Positions 26,074 through 35,881 of a stretch of DNA of 64,000 nt are shown here, one piece after another. A model generated the notes under the pieces. It had not been told where the DNA came from. It was given only the letters and a program-made list of their open reading frames with translations, and searched no databases. The position numbers and the translations under genes were made by a program. Each line of letters starts with the position of its first letter. The stretch's first letter is position 1. Source of the stretch: Paraburkholderia ginsengiterrae (GTDB lineage: Bacteria; Pseudomonadota; Gammaproteobacteria; Burkholderiales; Burkholderiaceae); the NCBI RefSeq assembly GCF_001645125.1, contig NZ_LXKA01000076.1:99469-163468 (forward strand), read 5' to 3'.

Positions 26074-27203
26074 CCGAGCCCCACGTTCTGAAAGATAATC
26101 GCGAACACGGCGTCCGCGAGAATCACGATGGTAATCGAGGTCACCACCGAGGTCGTCGTGCCTTCGCCGAGACTCTGCGAATTGGCCTTGATTCGGAAAC
26201 CGAAGTGACAGCCGACGATCGCGATCAGCATGCCGAACGCGACACCCTTGCCAAGACCGATCCACAGATTCGCGACCGGCACCACGCCCGGCAGGGCCCG
26301 CGCGAAGTAGCTCATGTCGATCCCAAGGGCGAGCTTGGCGGCAAGCGCGCCGCCCGTGAGCGCAATGATGTTGGTCCACATGACGAGGAGCGGCATCGCC
26401 ACGCCGAGCGCGACCACGCGAGGGAGGATAAGCCGCAGGCCATGCGGAATGCCCATCACGCGCATGGCGTCGAGTTCCTCGGTCACGCGCATCACGCCGA
26501 TCTGCGAGGTGATCGCCGAGCCCGAGCGGCCGGCCACCAGAATCGCCGCAAGCACAGGCCCAAGCTCGCGGATCACTGAAAGCCCGAGAATATTGACGAT
26601 GTACTGGTTCGCGCCAAACAGCCGCAACTGTTGCGCCGACAGATAGCTGAGCACAATGCCGATCAGGAACGCGACCAGCGCGGTGATCGGCAAGGCCTGC
26701 GTGCCGGCGTTATAGATGTTCGCGGAAATTTCGGTCCATGGCGTGATTTTAGGTTTGCGCGCGATCGCCAGCAGATCGAGCACCACCCGCCCAAACATCG
26801 CCACGCCACCATACAGATGCTCAAAGAACGCGAAGATCCCCAGTCCCAGCCGCGTGAACGGGTCGAACTTGACCACCGGCTCGACCGTCTCGCGTACGGT
26901 GTCGAGCAAGGCGATGCGCTCGAAAATGTCGCGCTGCGTATCGGTGAGCGTGGTGTCCGGAGGCATCTTGCGGCCCCACACCCGCCACAGCGCCTGGCCG
27001 CCGACGTGGTCCATGCGGTCGATGCGCGACAGGTCCCACTGGCCGATGCTCTCGGCGCCGACCAGAGATCGCAGGTGCGGCATCACCTTGCCGGTGGCGC
27101 GGTCGCGCGCGAGCGCGAGCGCCGTCCACTGGCCCGAGAGCCGGACGATCTTGCCTTGGCTGCCTGCCGCGACTTCAAGGCCGGGCGGAGTGTCGTAGTT
27201 CAA
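26070..27203 (-). CDS. MlaE-type permease with N-terminal STAS-like domain
   Basis: 377 residues. The first 110 form a STAS-like domain (VRLSGQWTALALARDRATG, WDLSRIDRMDHVGGQALWRV). The rest is the MlaE permease, with family motifs LSVIRELGPVLAAILVAGRSGSAITSQIGVMRVTEELDAM split over two helices. In E. coli the STAS protein (MlaB) is separate; here it is fused to the permease, as in many Mce systems. It heads the leftward operon. Confidence 0.92.
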   Translation of the reverse strand: MNYDTPPGLEVAAGSQGKIVRLSGQWTALALARDRATGKVMPHLRSLVGAESIGQWDLSRIDRMDHVGGQALWRVWGRKMPPDTTLTDTQRDIFERIALLDTVRETVEPVVKFDPFTRLGLGIFAFFEHLYGGVAMFGRVVLDLLAIARKPKITPWTEISANIYNAGTQALPITALVAFLIGIVLSYLSAQQLRLFGANQYIVNILGLSVIRELGPVLAAILVAGRSGSAITSQIGVMRVTEELDAMRVMGIPHGLRLILPRVVALGVAMPLLVMWTNIIALTGGALAAKLALGIDMSYFARALPGVVPVANLWIGLGKGVAFGMLIAIVGCHFGFRIKANSQSLGEGTTTSVVTSITIVILADAVFAIIFQNVGLG

Positions 27204-27296
27204 GGATCGCTGAGTCTGGTGATCGGATTAAGGGCCATTGTAACGAACGCGCGGCGAATGAAGCATGCTCCTGGGCTCACAGGGGTTCGCTGTCGC

Positions 27297-27302
27297 TACA
27301 AT
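27297..27302 (+). promoter_or_regulatory. -10 box (TACAAT) almost touching the birA start
   Basis: TACAAT ends eight bases before the birA ATG, so transcription would begin at or next to the start codon and the mRNA would be leaderless. No Shine-Dalgarno is visible upstream of that ATG, which agrees. Confidence 0.4.
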
Positions 27303-27309
27303 ATGAATC

Positions 27310-28227
27310 ATGAACGCTTCCAGCACTCCTCCCCAAGGCGCAGCTACGGGTGCGCCCCAAGCCGACTGGCGCATCGACCGCGAGCGCGCCGTCGCCCTGT
27401 TCGGCCCGCACGCGCATGACTGGCCAATTGAAATTGTCGAGGAAACCGGCTCGACCAACGCCGACCTGATGGCGCGTGCTAAAGCGCTGCCGCGCAAGGC
27501 CGGCGCGCTGCCGCGGCCGATCGTGCGGGTCGCCTATCTGCAAACCGCGGGACGTGGCCGCCGCGGCCGCCCGTGGTACGCGGAGCCGGGCAATGCGCTG
27601 CTGTTCTCAGTGGCGTGCGTGCTGCCGCGTCCGCTTGAAGGGCTGGCGGGCCTGAGTCTCGCGGTGGGCGTCGCGCTCGTCGACGGGCTGCGCTCGCTGC
27701 CGGTCGCCGGCCCCGGCCAGATCGCGCTGAAGTGGCCAAACGACGTGCTGCTCGAAGGCGACAAGCTGGCCGGCATTCTGATCGAAACCGCGTGGAGCAC
27801 CGACGATGCCAGCGCAGTGGTGATCGGCATCGGCACCAATGTGAAGGGCGCGGACGAACTTGCCGCCAAGGTCGGCGCACTGAACGCCGACGCGCCGCCG
27901 CAGGCGCGCGGCACCGTCCCGACCGCGCTACAGCGCGCGCTGCCCAACGCCAACCTCACCGATACGCTCGCCGCCGAGCTGAACGCGCTCGAACCCGCCT
28001 TGCAGCGCTTCGGCGCCGAGGGCTTCGCGCCCTTCCAGGCGCGCTGGAACGCCATGCACGCCTATGCCGGCCGCGAAGTCGTGCTGTTGGAACAAGGCGC
28101 CGAAGTGGCGCGCGGGGTGGCGGCAGGCGTGGACGAGCGCGGCCAGTTGCTGCTCGACACCGCAGCCGGCCGCCAGGCCGTCGCGACCGGCGACGTCTCG
28201 CTGCGTCTGGCCGACGGTGCCGCATGA
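27310..28227 (+). CDS. birA: biotin--[acetyl-CoA-carboxylase] ligase, without repressor domain
   Basis: Activates biotin as biotinyl-AMP and attaches it to BCCP. 305 residues. Motifs: ETGSTN (45-50), the biotinyl-AMP loop GRGRRG (81-86) and [10 protein letters not shown] with the catalytic Lys of LAGILIE. The C-terminal SH3-like domain follows. Only about 40 residues precede the catalytic core, so the winged helix of E. coli BirA is missing and this is a monofunctional ligase. It overlaps coaX by four bases. Confidence 0.93.
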   Translation: MNASSTPPQGAATGAPQADWRIDRERAVALFGPHAHDWPIEIVEETGSTNADLMARAKALPRKAGALPRPIVRVAYLQTAGRGRRGRPWYAEPGNALLFSVACVLPRPLEGLAGLSLAVGVALVDGLRSLPVAGPGQIALKWPNDVLLEGDKLAGILIETAWSTDDASAVVIGIGTNVKGADELAAKVGALNADAPPQARGTVPTALQRALPNANLTDTLAAELNALEPALQRFGAEGFAPFQARWNAMHAYAGREVVLLEQGAEVARGVAAGVDERGQLLLDTAAGRQAVATGDVSLRLADGAA

Positions 28228-29042
28228 CGAGCGGCGCGCCTTATCTGTTGATCGACGCGGGCAATAGCCGTATCAAGTGGACGTTGGTGCGGGCGGGAGG
28301 CGCGCAGATCGCCGCCGGCGCCCTGGCACATGGCGGCGCGGAGCAACCCGGCTGGTCCGGCTTGCCGACGCCCGGCGGTGCATGGCTGTCGAACGTCGCG
28401 GGCGAAAGTGTCGCGGCGCGGATCGCCGCTCTGCTCGACGCCCACTGGCCGCAACTGCCGCTCACGACGATCCGCGCATGTGCGCAGCAATGCGGCGTGA
28501 CCAACAGCTACACCACGCCCGATGCGCTCGGCAGTGACCGCTGGGCAGGCATGATCGGCGCGCATGCGGCGTTTCCGGGCGAGCATCTGCTGATCGCGAC
28601 GTTCGGCACGGCCACCACGCTCGAAGCATTGCGCGCGGACGGCTGCTTTGTCGGCGGCCTGATCGCGCCCGGCTGGACCTTGATGATGCGCTCGCTGGGC
28701 GAGCACACCGCGCAACTGCCGACGCTCGACGCCGGCGCGGCGCGCGGCCTCCTCAGCGGTGGCGGCGGTGCGCCCGACGCAGCTCGCCGCGGCCCGTTCT
28801 TCGCCACGGATACGCCGCGCTCGCTGTCAGCCGGGTGCACGTTGGCGCAAGCAGGCCTGATCGAGCGGATGTGGCGCGATCTGCAGGATGAATGGCAAGT
28901 GCCGGTGCGCCTCCTGGTCAGCGGCGGCGCCGTGGACGAAGTGGCCCGTGCGCTGAAAGTGCCGCATACTCGCCACGATTCGCTGGTGCTGTCCGGTCTT
29001 GCGCTGATTGCCGCCGAACGCACCGCGCAACACGGTGGCTGA
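28224..29042 (+). CDS. coaX: type III pantothenate kinase
   Basis: First step of coenzyme A synthesis: phosphorylates pantothenate. 272 residues, ASKHA fold: [12 protein letters not shown] (phosphate 1 loop), [11 protein letters not shown] (substrate loop), [21 protein letters not shown] and SGGAVDEV (nucleotide loops). The start codon overlaps the birA stop (ATGA). It pairs two cofactor functions in one transcript. Confidence 0.94.
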   Translation: MTSGAPYLLIDAGNSRIKWTLVRAGGAQIAAGALAHGGAEQPGWSGLPTPGGAWLSNVAGESVAARIAALLDAHWPQLPLTTIRACAQQCGVTNSYTTPDALGSDRWAGMIGAHAAFPGEHLLIATFGTATTLEALRADGCFVGGLIAPGWTLMMRSLGEHTAQLPTLDAGAARGLLSGGGGAPDAARRGPFFATDTPRSLSAGCTLAQAGLIERMWRDLQDEWQVPVRLLVSGGAVDEVARALKVPHTRHDSLVLSGLALIAAERTAQHGG

Positions 29043-29094
29043 ATTAAGCCGTGGAGATTACGGCGCCTTAACTTCTGGACAGGGAAAATCGACC

Positions 29095-29334
29095 ATGCTG
29101 CGCTGGCTGATCGCCATTCTGTTTCTTGCCAACATGCTGGCGTTTGTCGTCATGCGCGGCGTATTCGGCCCGACGCCCACAGCCGGTGGACGCGAGCCGA
29201 ACCACCTGATTCGCCAGATTCATCCGGAGTGGCTGAAGGTGCAGCCGGTCGCGTCATCCGATGCCGCCGATCAGCCGGTGGTAGGTGGTCCGGCGCCGGC
29301 GGCGCCGATCGCGGCATCTGTATTGCCGCAGTAA
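29095..29334 (+). CDS. small membrane-anchored protein, unknown
   Basis: 79 residues: one N-terminal span (LRWLIAILFLANMLAFVVM), then a short polar stretch (EPNHLIRQIHPEWLKV) and an Ala/Pro-rich tail. AGGGAA precedes the ATG. It resembles the small membrane proteins often found after coaX in this group, but I know no function. It starts 52 bases after coaX, likely in the same transcript. Confidence 0.65.
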   Translation: MLRWLIAILFLANMLAFVVMRGVFGPTPTAGGREPNHLIRQIHPEWLKVQPVASSDAADQPVVGGPAPAAPIAASVLPQ

Positions 29335-29361
29335 AAGCGTGCGCGGACGAGGCCGGCGTCA

Positions 29362-29844
29362 TTAGCCCTGCGTACGGACTTTCTTCAGAAGCGCGGTAGT
29401 CGAGCGATCGTGCTCGAACGGAATCGCTAGCGCCTTCCCGCCCCAACCGCGCACGATGGCCGACTCGGGCAAGGCGTCCATGTCGTAGTCGCCGCCCTTG
29501 ACCAGCACGTCCGGCCGCAGCGCCGAAATCAGCTCGACGGGCGTCTTCTCGCCAAAGCACACCACGTAGTCGACGCTCTCCAGCGCCGCCAGCAACGCCA
29601 TCCGGTCGGCTTCGTTATTGATGGGGCGGTCGTCGCCCTTGCCGAGCATGCGCACCGAAGCGTCGCTGTTCACCCCGACAATCAAGCATGCGCCCAGCGC
29701 CTTGGCATCCGCGAGATAGGTGACGTGCCCGCGATGCAGGATATCGAACACGCCGTTGGTGAACACGACCGGTGCACTCAGCGAAGGACGCAATGTCGCC
29801 AGCGCATCGCGCGGCAGAATCTTGCGTTCAAAAATGGCAGCCAT
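29362..29844 (-). CDS. rfaE2: D-glycero-beta-D-manno-heptose 1-phosphate adenylyltransferase
   Basis: Makes ADP-heptose precursor for the LPS inner core. 160 residues from the ATG at 29844 (the ORF extends 14 codons upstream). Nucleotidyltransferase motif HRGH (37-40) in FTNGVFDILHRGHVTYL, then NSDASVRMLGKGDDRP and the ERR-like EADRMALLAAL. It corresponds to the C-terminal half of E. coli HldE; the kinase half must be encoded elsewhere. Confidence 0.93.
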   Translation of the reverse strand: MAAIFERKILPRDALATLRPSLSAPVVFTNGVFDILHRGHVTYLADAKALGACLIVGVNSDASVRMLGKGDDRPINNEADRMALLAALESVDYVVCFGEKTPVELISALRPDVLVKGGDYDMDALPESAIVRGWGGKALAIPFEHDRSTTALLKKVRTQG

Positions 29845-29904
29845 GAGAAAGTCGGAAAGAAACCAGAAAGTGCCGTCACGATACACGGTGGACGGCGTGA
29901 AGCA

Positions 29905-29940
29905 AAACGGCCCGGCAAGCTCACGCGTGCCGGGCCGTTT
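29905..29940. terminator. strong bidirectional terminator
   Basis: AAACGGCCCGGCA, ten-base loop, TGCCGGGCCGTTT: a 13-bp perfect stem. It lies after the leftward ferritin-like gene and before rfaE2, so it mainly insulates rfaE2 from upstream transcription. Confidence 0.9.
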
Positions 29941-30011
29941 CTAAAAGCGTCAAACCGGTTCGCGGCGCCTCAAACTGCGCACCGCGAATCTGGCTTTCCT
30001 GCTCAACACCC

Positions 30012-30884
30012 TCAAGCAGGCTGTTCAGCCGAATTCTGATCGACCTGGAGACGCGCCACCACTTCCTTGCGGTAGCGATTCAGCTCCTGCGCCGTGTTGA
30101 AGGTGCGCTCGAACAGAATGGACAGGTTGTGCAGAATGCGCTCGACCACCTTCTTTTCCCAGCCGTCGTCGAAACGGATCTGCTCGTCGAGCCAGCGCTC
30201 GAGCCATTCCGGGTCCGGCAGACGCGACTGAATCGTGTCGCGCGGGAACAGCGCCTGATTCACGTGCAGGTTGGTGGGGTGCAGCGGCTTTTCGGTGCGG
30301 CGCGCCGATGCCATCAGCACACCGATCTTCGCGAACGCAGCGCGCGCGATGTCGCCGGTTTGCGCCATGGCTTTCTTCATGTAGCGCAGATACGCGCCGC
30401 CATGACGCGCTTCGTCGCGCGAGATGGTTTCGTAGATGTGCTTGATGACCGGCTCGGTGTGCCATTCGGCTGCACGGCGATACCAGTGATTCAGGCGGAT
30501 TTCGCCGCAGAAGTGCAGCATCAGGGTTTCGAGCGGCGGCGCCGGATCGAACTCGAAGCGCACGGCGTGCAGTTCCTCTTCCGTCGGGCACAGCTCCGGC
30601 TTGAAGCGGCGCAGATATTCCATCAGCACCAGCGAATGCTTCTGTTCCTCGAAGAACCACACGCTCATGAACGCGGAAAAATCGCTGTCGTGATGGTTGT
30701 CACGCAAGAACATTTCCGTGGCCGGCAGCGCCGACCATTCGGTGATCGCGTTCATCTTGATCGTCTCAGCCTGCTCGTCGGTCAAGAGCGATGCATCGAA
30801 CTTGTCCCAGGGAATGTCTTTCTCCATGTCCCATCGAACGGATTCGAGCGATTTATAAAGTTCCGGATAAAGCATGGTGTTCAT
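30012..30884 (-). CDS. diiron ferritin-like / acyl-ACP-desaturase-like protein
   Basis: 290 residues from the ATG at 30884, with AGGGG upstream. Two EExxH-type diiron motifs are visible, FFEEQKHSLVLME and SRDEARHGGAYLRYM, each in a long helix, with additional Glu ligands in ATEMFLRD and HFCGEIRLNHWY. This is the four-helix carboxylate-bridged diiron fold of ferritin-like and acyl-ACP desaturase proteins. Substrate unknown; an oxygenase, desaturase or peroxidase role is possible. Confidence 0.75.
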   Translation of the reverse strand: MNTMLYPELYKSLESVRWDMEKDIPWDKFDASLLTDEQAETIKMNAITEWSALPATEMFLRDNHHDSDFSAFMSVWFFEEQKHSLVLMEYLRRFKPELCPTEEELHAVRFEFDPAPPLETLMLHFCGEIRLNHWYRRAAEWHTEPVIKHIYETISRDEARHGGAYLRYMKKAMAQTGDIARAAFAKIGVLMASARRTEKPLHPTNLHVNQALFPRDTIQSRLPDPEWLERWLDEQIRFDDGWEKKVVERILHNLSILFERTFNTAQELNRYRKEVVARLQVDQNSAEQPA

Positions 30885-31460
30885 AGTCCCACCCCTGTTC
30901 TGCACATACTGTGTGTGTCTGCCACTACTACGTGTAGCGCTTTTTCTCACGACAAACCGATCGCACCCTCTGCGCGCCGCCTGTCGGCCAACATTCAATT
31001 TTACGCGGTAATCGGCCGCCTAGACGCATCTGACGGCAAAGAAGTCCGGACGTTTGCACATGCGCGCTTAACTTCACGCAACGCGATGCGCTGCCAACCG
31101 TGGGTGAGGAATGCCCTGTGCCTGAGGTCGAGCCAGTTTGCAGTGGAAACCGCACCGTCCAGCCCTGCGCCGGCGCTACCGGCGGCGAATGAAGCAAGGG
31201 CGGCTGGATTGGTTGTTTTCAGCGCATGCCCCAAAGCCCGATAAAGCTTACACAATGATAGCACGCTGACCTGACGAAACCGGCGCCGCAACGGGCGCGA
31301 CTCCCGTGCGCGCCTGACTTCCGTCAAGAAAAACGCACGCTTCGCGGAGTGTGGCGGACGATCGGGGACAAAACCATGACAGGCGGCAAATCCCCCTGCA
31401 TGCCTGCACCCTCGACGCCCGGCCACGCCACCGCCCCTTGCTCCCGCCTTGCTCCGGCCT
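30885..31460. other. 576-base gap without a convincing gene
   Basis: Holds the promoter region of the leftward ferritin-like gene and the 3' side of phaM. ORFs here are fragmentary and lack ribosome sites. Codon style in 31001-31460 does not look coding on either strand. No terminator or repeat stands out. Confidence 0.5.
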
Positions 31461-32249
31461 TTAAACCGGCTTTTTCGCTGCTTTCGGCGCGGCGCCCGTA
31501 CTGGCTGGGCGCTTCGTCGCTGCCGGCGCCCGCTTCGCGGCCGGCCGCCTGGCCGCGGGTTCGCCTTGCTGGGCCGGCGCCTGTGGCTCATTCGCCCCTT
31601 CGCCCCGGCTCTCCGCGGATGCCGATGCCGCGCCTGACGCGGAATTCGCTGCCGCGCCGCCTACTGCATCCGCCACAGCCGCCGACTGCGCCGTCGCGAA
31701 CTGGGCGATCTGATTGAACTGGGATTGCAGCAGATTCCACCAGGCGGACGCGTCGAACGACGGTGCGGCGGGAGCCTCTTCGTCGCCTGAGGGCTCGGCG
31801 GCCGGTGCGGCGGCACTGGCTGCGGCCGCAGCGCCCGTTTGCGGCCAGCTCGCCGCCGGCGCGGGGGCCGCGGCCTCGGCGGACGCCGCCGGCTGCGCCA
31901 TCGACGACTGCGCAAACGCGCCGAACGCACGCAGTGTCGCAAGCGTGGCGCGCTGCACTTCGAGCGCCTGGATCGCCGATTGCAGCATGCTCAGATTCAG
32001 CTTGAGCCATTGCTCGACCGCGCGCATGTCGGTGATGCGCTTGTCGAGCTCCTCGACGTTGGTGAGCGGCGCCATCATGTCGGACATCATCGACAGCGAG
32101 GGCCCGAGGCCGCCGGAGGGCTGCCCGCCGGCAAAAGCCGAGCCGAACGGCGACAGCCGCATCATGCCCCACATGCGTTCGAGCATTTCAGCGGGCGGAA
32201 AACCCGGAAAACCGGGAAACGGCGGCGTGGAGTCAGGAGTATCGGTCAT
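31461..32249 (-). CDS. phaM: PhaM-type polyhydroxyalkanoate granule regulatory protein
   Basis: 262 residues, the length of Ralstonia eutropha PhaM, which activates PHB synthase and ties granules to the nucleoid. The N-terminal part matches (PPAEMLERMWGMMRLSPFG, EELDKRITDMRAVEQWLKLNLSMLQSAIQALEVQRATLATL). A long Ala/Pro linker follows. The C-terminus is Lys/Ala/Pro-rich (AAKRAPAATKRPAS, PKAAKKPV), histone-H1-like, expected to bind DNA. Confidence 0.88.
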   Translation of the reverse strand: MTDTPDSTPPFPGFPGFPPAEMLERMWGMMRLSPFGSAFAGGQPSGGLGPSLSMMSDMMAPLTNVEELDKRITDMRAVEQWLKLNLSMLQSAIQALEVQRATLATLRAFGAFAQSSMAQPAASAEAAAPAPAASWPQTGAAAAASAAAPAAEPSGDEEAPAAPSFDASAWWNLLQSQFNQIAQFATAQSAAVADAVGGAAANSASGAASASAESRGEGANEPQAPAQQGEPAARRPAAKRAPAATKRPASTGAAPKAAKKPV

Positions 32250-32329
32250 GCTGGTCGCCTCGCTGCATAAGGGGAGAAAGGGGGCGCTGTCCGCGCGCCG
32301 GGTTCGATCATACCGTGCGCCAGGCGGGC

Positions 32330-33220
32330 TCAGGCGCTCTCGCCGTGCGCGGCGTCATTGCCATTGCCGGACTGAGCGCGCCACGGATCGGCACCGCCAA
32401 AATCCGGCGCACGCCGCTCGCGCAGCGAGTTCACGCCCTCGCGCACGTCCGGGCCGGCAAAGCCCATGAATTCCAGCGCGAGCGACGTATCGAACGCGGG
32501 CCCCGCCGAGCGCAGCCAATTGTTCAACGCATATTTGGTCCAGCGGATCGCTGTTTGCGAGCCGTTGGCCAGCTTCTGCGCCACCTCGACTGCCTTGGGC
32601 AGCAGATCGGATTCGTCGACGGCAAGCGAGACGAGGCCGATACGTTCCGCCTCTTCGCCGCTCACCGGCTCGCACAGCATCAGGTAATACTTGGCCTTCG
32701 CCATGCCGCACAGGAGCGGCCAGACGATTGCCGCGTGATCGCCCGCTGCGACACCCAGACGCGTATGACCGTCGATAATGCGCGCCGTTTTCGCCGCGAT
32801 CGAGATATCGGCCAGCAGGCCTGCCACGAGTCCCGCGCCCACCGCCGGACCATGCATGGCCGAGACGATCGGCTTGCTGCAATTGATCACGTTGTAGACG
32901 AGATCGCGCGCCTCGCGCCACACCCGCGCGCGCACGTCGAAATCGGTTGCCATGTCTTCGACGAGTTGCAGATCGCCGCCGGCCGAGAAGCCCTTCCCTT
33001 CGCCGCGAATGATCGCGACGCGGGTCTCGGGATCGCGGTCGATATCACGCCAGATCTCCGCGAGTTCGAAGTGCATGCGCGCATTGGCAGTGGCGAGCCC
33101 ACTGCGGTTCGCGCCCTCGCCGCTCATGATGACTTCGAGCACGCCATGCGGATGGCGCCGCAACTGAAGCGACTGGTAGTGCGCATAAAACGCGTCGTTA
33201 GCGTGTGATGCCTGGGACAT
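32330..33220 (-). CDS. enoyl-CoA hydratase/isomerase family protein
   Basis: 296 residues from the ATG at 33220 (a TTG at 33229 is possible). Crotonase fold: oxyanion-hole segments [18 protein letters not shown] and [24 protein letters not shown]. Acts on an acyl-CoA in fatty-acid or aromatic-acid breakdown; the exact substrate is unknown. It lies 72 bases downstream of the LivK-type binding-protein gene on the same strand. Confidence 0.88.
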   Translation of the reverse strand: MSQASHANDAFYAHYQSLQLRRHPHGVLEVIMSGEGANRSGLATANARMHFELAEIWRDIDRDPETRVAIIRGEGKGFSAGGDLQLVEDMATDFDVRARVWREARDLVYNVINCSKPIVSAMHGPAVGAGLVAGLLADISIAAKTARIIDGHTRLGVAAGDHAAIVWPLLCGMAKAKYYLMLCEPVSGEEAERIGLVSLAVDESDLLPKAVEVAQKLANGSQTAIRWTKYALNNWLRSAGPAFDTSLALEFMGFAGPDVREGVNSLRERRAPDFGGADPWRAQSGNGNDAAHGESA

Positions 33221-33292
33221 GATGAGCAATCCGTCTATCGGTGTGTCTGTTGAACCGGACCGCGTTCGTCGAGCGGCGCGTGCGCCCCTCAG

Positions 33293-34525
33293 TTAGCGCG
33301 GCTGATAAACCCACTTGGCGTTCATGATTTCGACCATCACGCGCGCCCGCTGATCGAGGCCGAGGTGGTCGCTGGTGCTCATGTTGACCACGCCGTTGGT
33401 GTCCGCGAGACCTCGCGTTGCTTCGAGCGCGTCGCGCAGCGCGTGGCGAAACTCCGGCGTACCTGGCGCGGCCGCTTTCAGCGCGACCGGCACGGCACTG
33501 CCGAGCAACATGCCCGCATCCCACGTATAAGAGCCGAACGCCGAGACGCTGCCCGTTCCGCGCAGCGCTTCGAAGCGCCCAATGTAATCGAGCGCGAGAC
33601 GCTTGGCCGGATGGTCGGCCGGCAACTGCGCGGCGACCAGCACCGGACTCGCGGGCAAGAACGTGCCGTTGCAATCGGCGCCGCATACGCGCAGGAAGTC
33701 ATTATTGCCGACGCCATGGTTGTGATAGATCAAGCCTTTGTAGCCGCGCTCCCTGAGTGTCTTCGGCGGCAACGCGGCGGGCGTGCCGGCCGCGCCGACC
33801 ACCACCGCGTCGGGATGCGTCGCGAGCATTTTCAGCACCTGGCCGGTCACGCTCGGATCGGTGCGATTGAAGCGCTCGCTTGCCACCATCTCGATGTGAT
33901 GCAGTTGCGCGAACTTCGCCACTTCAGTGTAGAACGTCTCGCCGAGTGCGTCGGCCTGACCGATGAACGCGATGGTTTTGACACCGTGCGCGCTGGCGTG
34001 CTCGGCGATCGCCGACGCCATCATCGCGTCGGTCTGCGGCGTCTTGAAGACCCAATGGCGTTTCGCATCCACGGGCTCGATGATTTTCGCGGACGACGCC
34101 AGCGAGATCATCGGCGTTTCACCTTCGGCCACCACGTCGATCATCGCCAGCGAATTGGGCGTGATCGAGGAGCCGATGATCGCATCGACGTGATTCTCGG
34201 AGACCAGCTTCTTGGTGTTCTGCACGGCTTGCGTGGTGTCGGACGCGTCGTCGAGCACGATGTATTCGACGGCCTGGCCGCCGATCTGTTTGGGCAGCAG
34301 CGAGACCGTGTCGCGTGCCGGAATGCCGAGCGAGGCGGCCGGCCCGGTCAGCGACAACACGAGGCCGATCTTGACCTGGGCCAGCGCCATGCCGGGCAAC
34401 GCGCCGGCCAGCGCCGCGCATAAGGCGGCCGCGCGGCGTGCAAGTCCGTCGCGCGACGGCGCCAACCGCTCGCTCGATTCGCGAACACGGGGTGTTCCAG
34501 CTTCAAAGAGTGTGGTTAGCGGCAT
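33293..34525 (-). CDS. LivK-type ABC substrate-binding protein (branched-chain amino acid/aromatic acid class)
   Basis: 410 residues with GAGGAGA before the ATG. A long n-region precedes the signal core (AALCAALAGALPGMALA), cut before QVKIGLVLSLTGPAASLG, the typical mature start of the type I periplasmic-binding family. No permease or ATPase gene is adjacent, so it is an orphan binding protein. Neighbouring catabolic genes (enoyl-CoA hydratase, FAH hydrolase) suggest an aromatic or acid ligand; inference only. Confidence 0.85.
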   Translation of the reverse strand: MPLTTLFEAGTPRVRESSERLAPSRDGLARRAAALCAALAGALPGMALAQVKIGLVLSLTGPAASLGIPARDTVSLLPKQIGGQAVEYIVLDDASDTTQAVQNTKKLVSENHVDAIIGSSITPNSLAMIDVVAEGETPMISLASSAKIIEPVDAKRHWVFKTPQTDAMMASAIAEHASAHGVKTIAFIGQADALGETFYTEVAKFAQLHHIEMVASERFNRTDPSVTGQVLKMLATHPDAVVVGAAGTPAALPPKTLRERGYKGLIYHNHGVGNNDFLRVCGADCNGTFLPASPVLVAAQLPADHPAKRLALDYIGRFEALRGTGSVSAFGSYTWDAGMLLGSAVPVALKAAAPGTPEFRHALRDALEATRGLADTNGVVNMSTSDHLGLDQRARVMVEIMNAKWVYQPR

Positions 34526-34793
34526 GCTGTCTCCTCACGTCGGTTTTTCGTTTTGATGTACTGCCGATCTACTGCTCGAGAGTGCTGCTCATCTGTCTTT
34601 CACGCGCTACCTCGCGGCCCTCTGCCGGCCATTCCTCAGCCGGCCACCCCCGGGCCATGCCGCCGCGCCAGTCAGTGTAGCCGCGCTCACCCGCAGCGGC
34701 ATCGGGCGAAACCCTTTCGGATCCGGCAAGACTCGCGCGGACGCGGCAGGCGCGCCACGTGCCGCGTGCCACGTGCCGCACAAAAGCGGTGCG

Positions 34794-35777
34794 TCACTCC
34801 AGCGGCGCGATACTCTGGTCGATCGCGCCGAAAATCGACTTGCCCGCTTCGTCGAACATTTCGATCTTCACGGTATCGCCATATTTCATGAATTCGGTCT
34901 GGGGCGCACCGTGCTCGATAGTTTCGAGGCAGCGCTTCTCGGCAATACAGCAATAGCCGCGCTTCGCATCCTTGTTCGACACCGTGCCCGAGCCCACGAT
35001 CGCGCCCGCGCGCAAGTTGCGCGTCTTCGCCGCGTGTGCGATCAGCTGGCCGAAGTGAAACACCATGTCGGTGCCGGCGTCAGGCTGGCCGACTTTCTTG
35101 CCGTTCCAGTGGACGATCATCGGCCGGTGCACGCGGCCCTCGCGCCAGTGCTCACCCAGCTCGTCGGGTGTCACCGCGACCGGCGCGAACGACGTGGCCG
35201 GCTTGCTCTGGAAAAAACCGAAGCCCTTCGCGAGTTCGGCGGGAATCAGATTGCGCAACGACACGTCGTTGACGAGCGTGATCAGACGCACGCTCCGGAG
35301 CGCCTGCTCGGGCGTGGCGCCCATCGGCACGTCGGTGGTGATCACCGCGACTTCCGCTTCGAAGTCGATGCCGAATGCTTCGGACGCGCACGTCACATCG
35401 TCTTTCGGGCCGATGAAATCGTCGCTGCCGCCCTGGTACATCAGCGGATCGGTCCAGAACTCCGGCGGCATCTCCGCGCCACGCGCGCGCCGCACCAGCT
35501 CGACGTGGTTCACGTACGACGAGCCGTCGGCCCACTGGAACGCGCGCGGCAGCGGCGCCATGCAGTCCTTCGCGTCGAACGGGAAAGCGTTGCGCGCGCG
35601 GCCCTGATTGAGCGCGTCGTACAGGTCGTGCAGTTGCGGCGCGTAGAAGGCCCAGTCGTCCAGCACGCGCTGCAACGTGGGGGCGATCGCGTCGGCGACG
35701 GCCGCGGTGTGCAGGTCGCGGGACACGACGATCAGCTGGCCGTCGCGCGTGCCGTCCTTCAGCGTGGCAAGTTTCAT
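34794..35777 (-). CDS. fumarylacetoacetate hydrolase family protein
   Basis: 327 residues with the FAH metal-binding pattern: EVAVITTDVPMG around the metal-binding Glu/Asp (GIDFEAEVAV), FGFFQSKPATSFAPVAVTPDEL, and the C-terminal SGTVSNKD. FAH-family enzymes cleave C-C bonds or hydrate and decarboxylate acids of aromatic breakdown, including fumarylacetoacetate in tyrosine catabolism. The divergent IclR gene probably regulates it. The gap to the next leftward gene (268 bases) shows nothing clear. Confidence 0.88.
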   Translation of the reverse strand: MKLATLKDGTRDGQLIVVSRDLHTAAVADAIAPTLQRVLDDWAFYAPQLHDLYDALNQGRARNAFPFDAKDCMAPLPRAFQWADGSSYVNHVELVRRARGAEMPPEFWTDPLMYQGGSDDFIGPKDDVTCASEAFGIDFEAEVAVITTDVPMGATPEQALRSVRLITLVNDVSLRNLIPAELAKGFGFFQSKPATSFAPVAVTPDELGEHWREGRVHRPMIVHWNGKKVGQPDAGTDMVFHFGQLIAHAAKTRNLRAGAIVGSGTVSNKDAKRGYCCIAEKRCLETIEHGAPQTEFMKYGDTVKIEMFDEAGKSIFGAIDQSIAPLE

Positions 35778-35803
35778 AGGGGAGTGAACCGTGTTAGTGA
35801 CGA

Positions 35804-35821
35804 TAGAAGGAATCTATTCTA
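35804..35821. promoter_or_regulatory. palindrome TAGAA-N8-TTCTA, candidate IclR operator
   Basis: A perfect five-bp inverted repeat with eight-base spacer, extendable outward with further partial matches (CG on both ends), lies in the 104-base gap between the divergent FAH and IclR genes, close to the FAH start. Its site fits a repressor or activator of both. Confidence 0.45.
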
Positions 35822-35881
35822 CGATGGTGAATCGGCGTGGCCCAAGCGCCCGCCATCGTCTTTGTCCTCCATCACCTTTGA

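Noticed and set aside
31001-31591. A 196-codon leftward ORF at the 3' side of phaM
   Set aside because: Arg/Ser-rich without domains, no ribosome site, and overlaps phaM.
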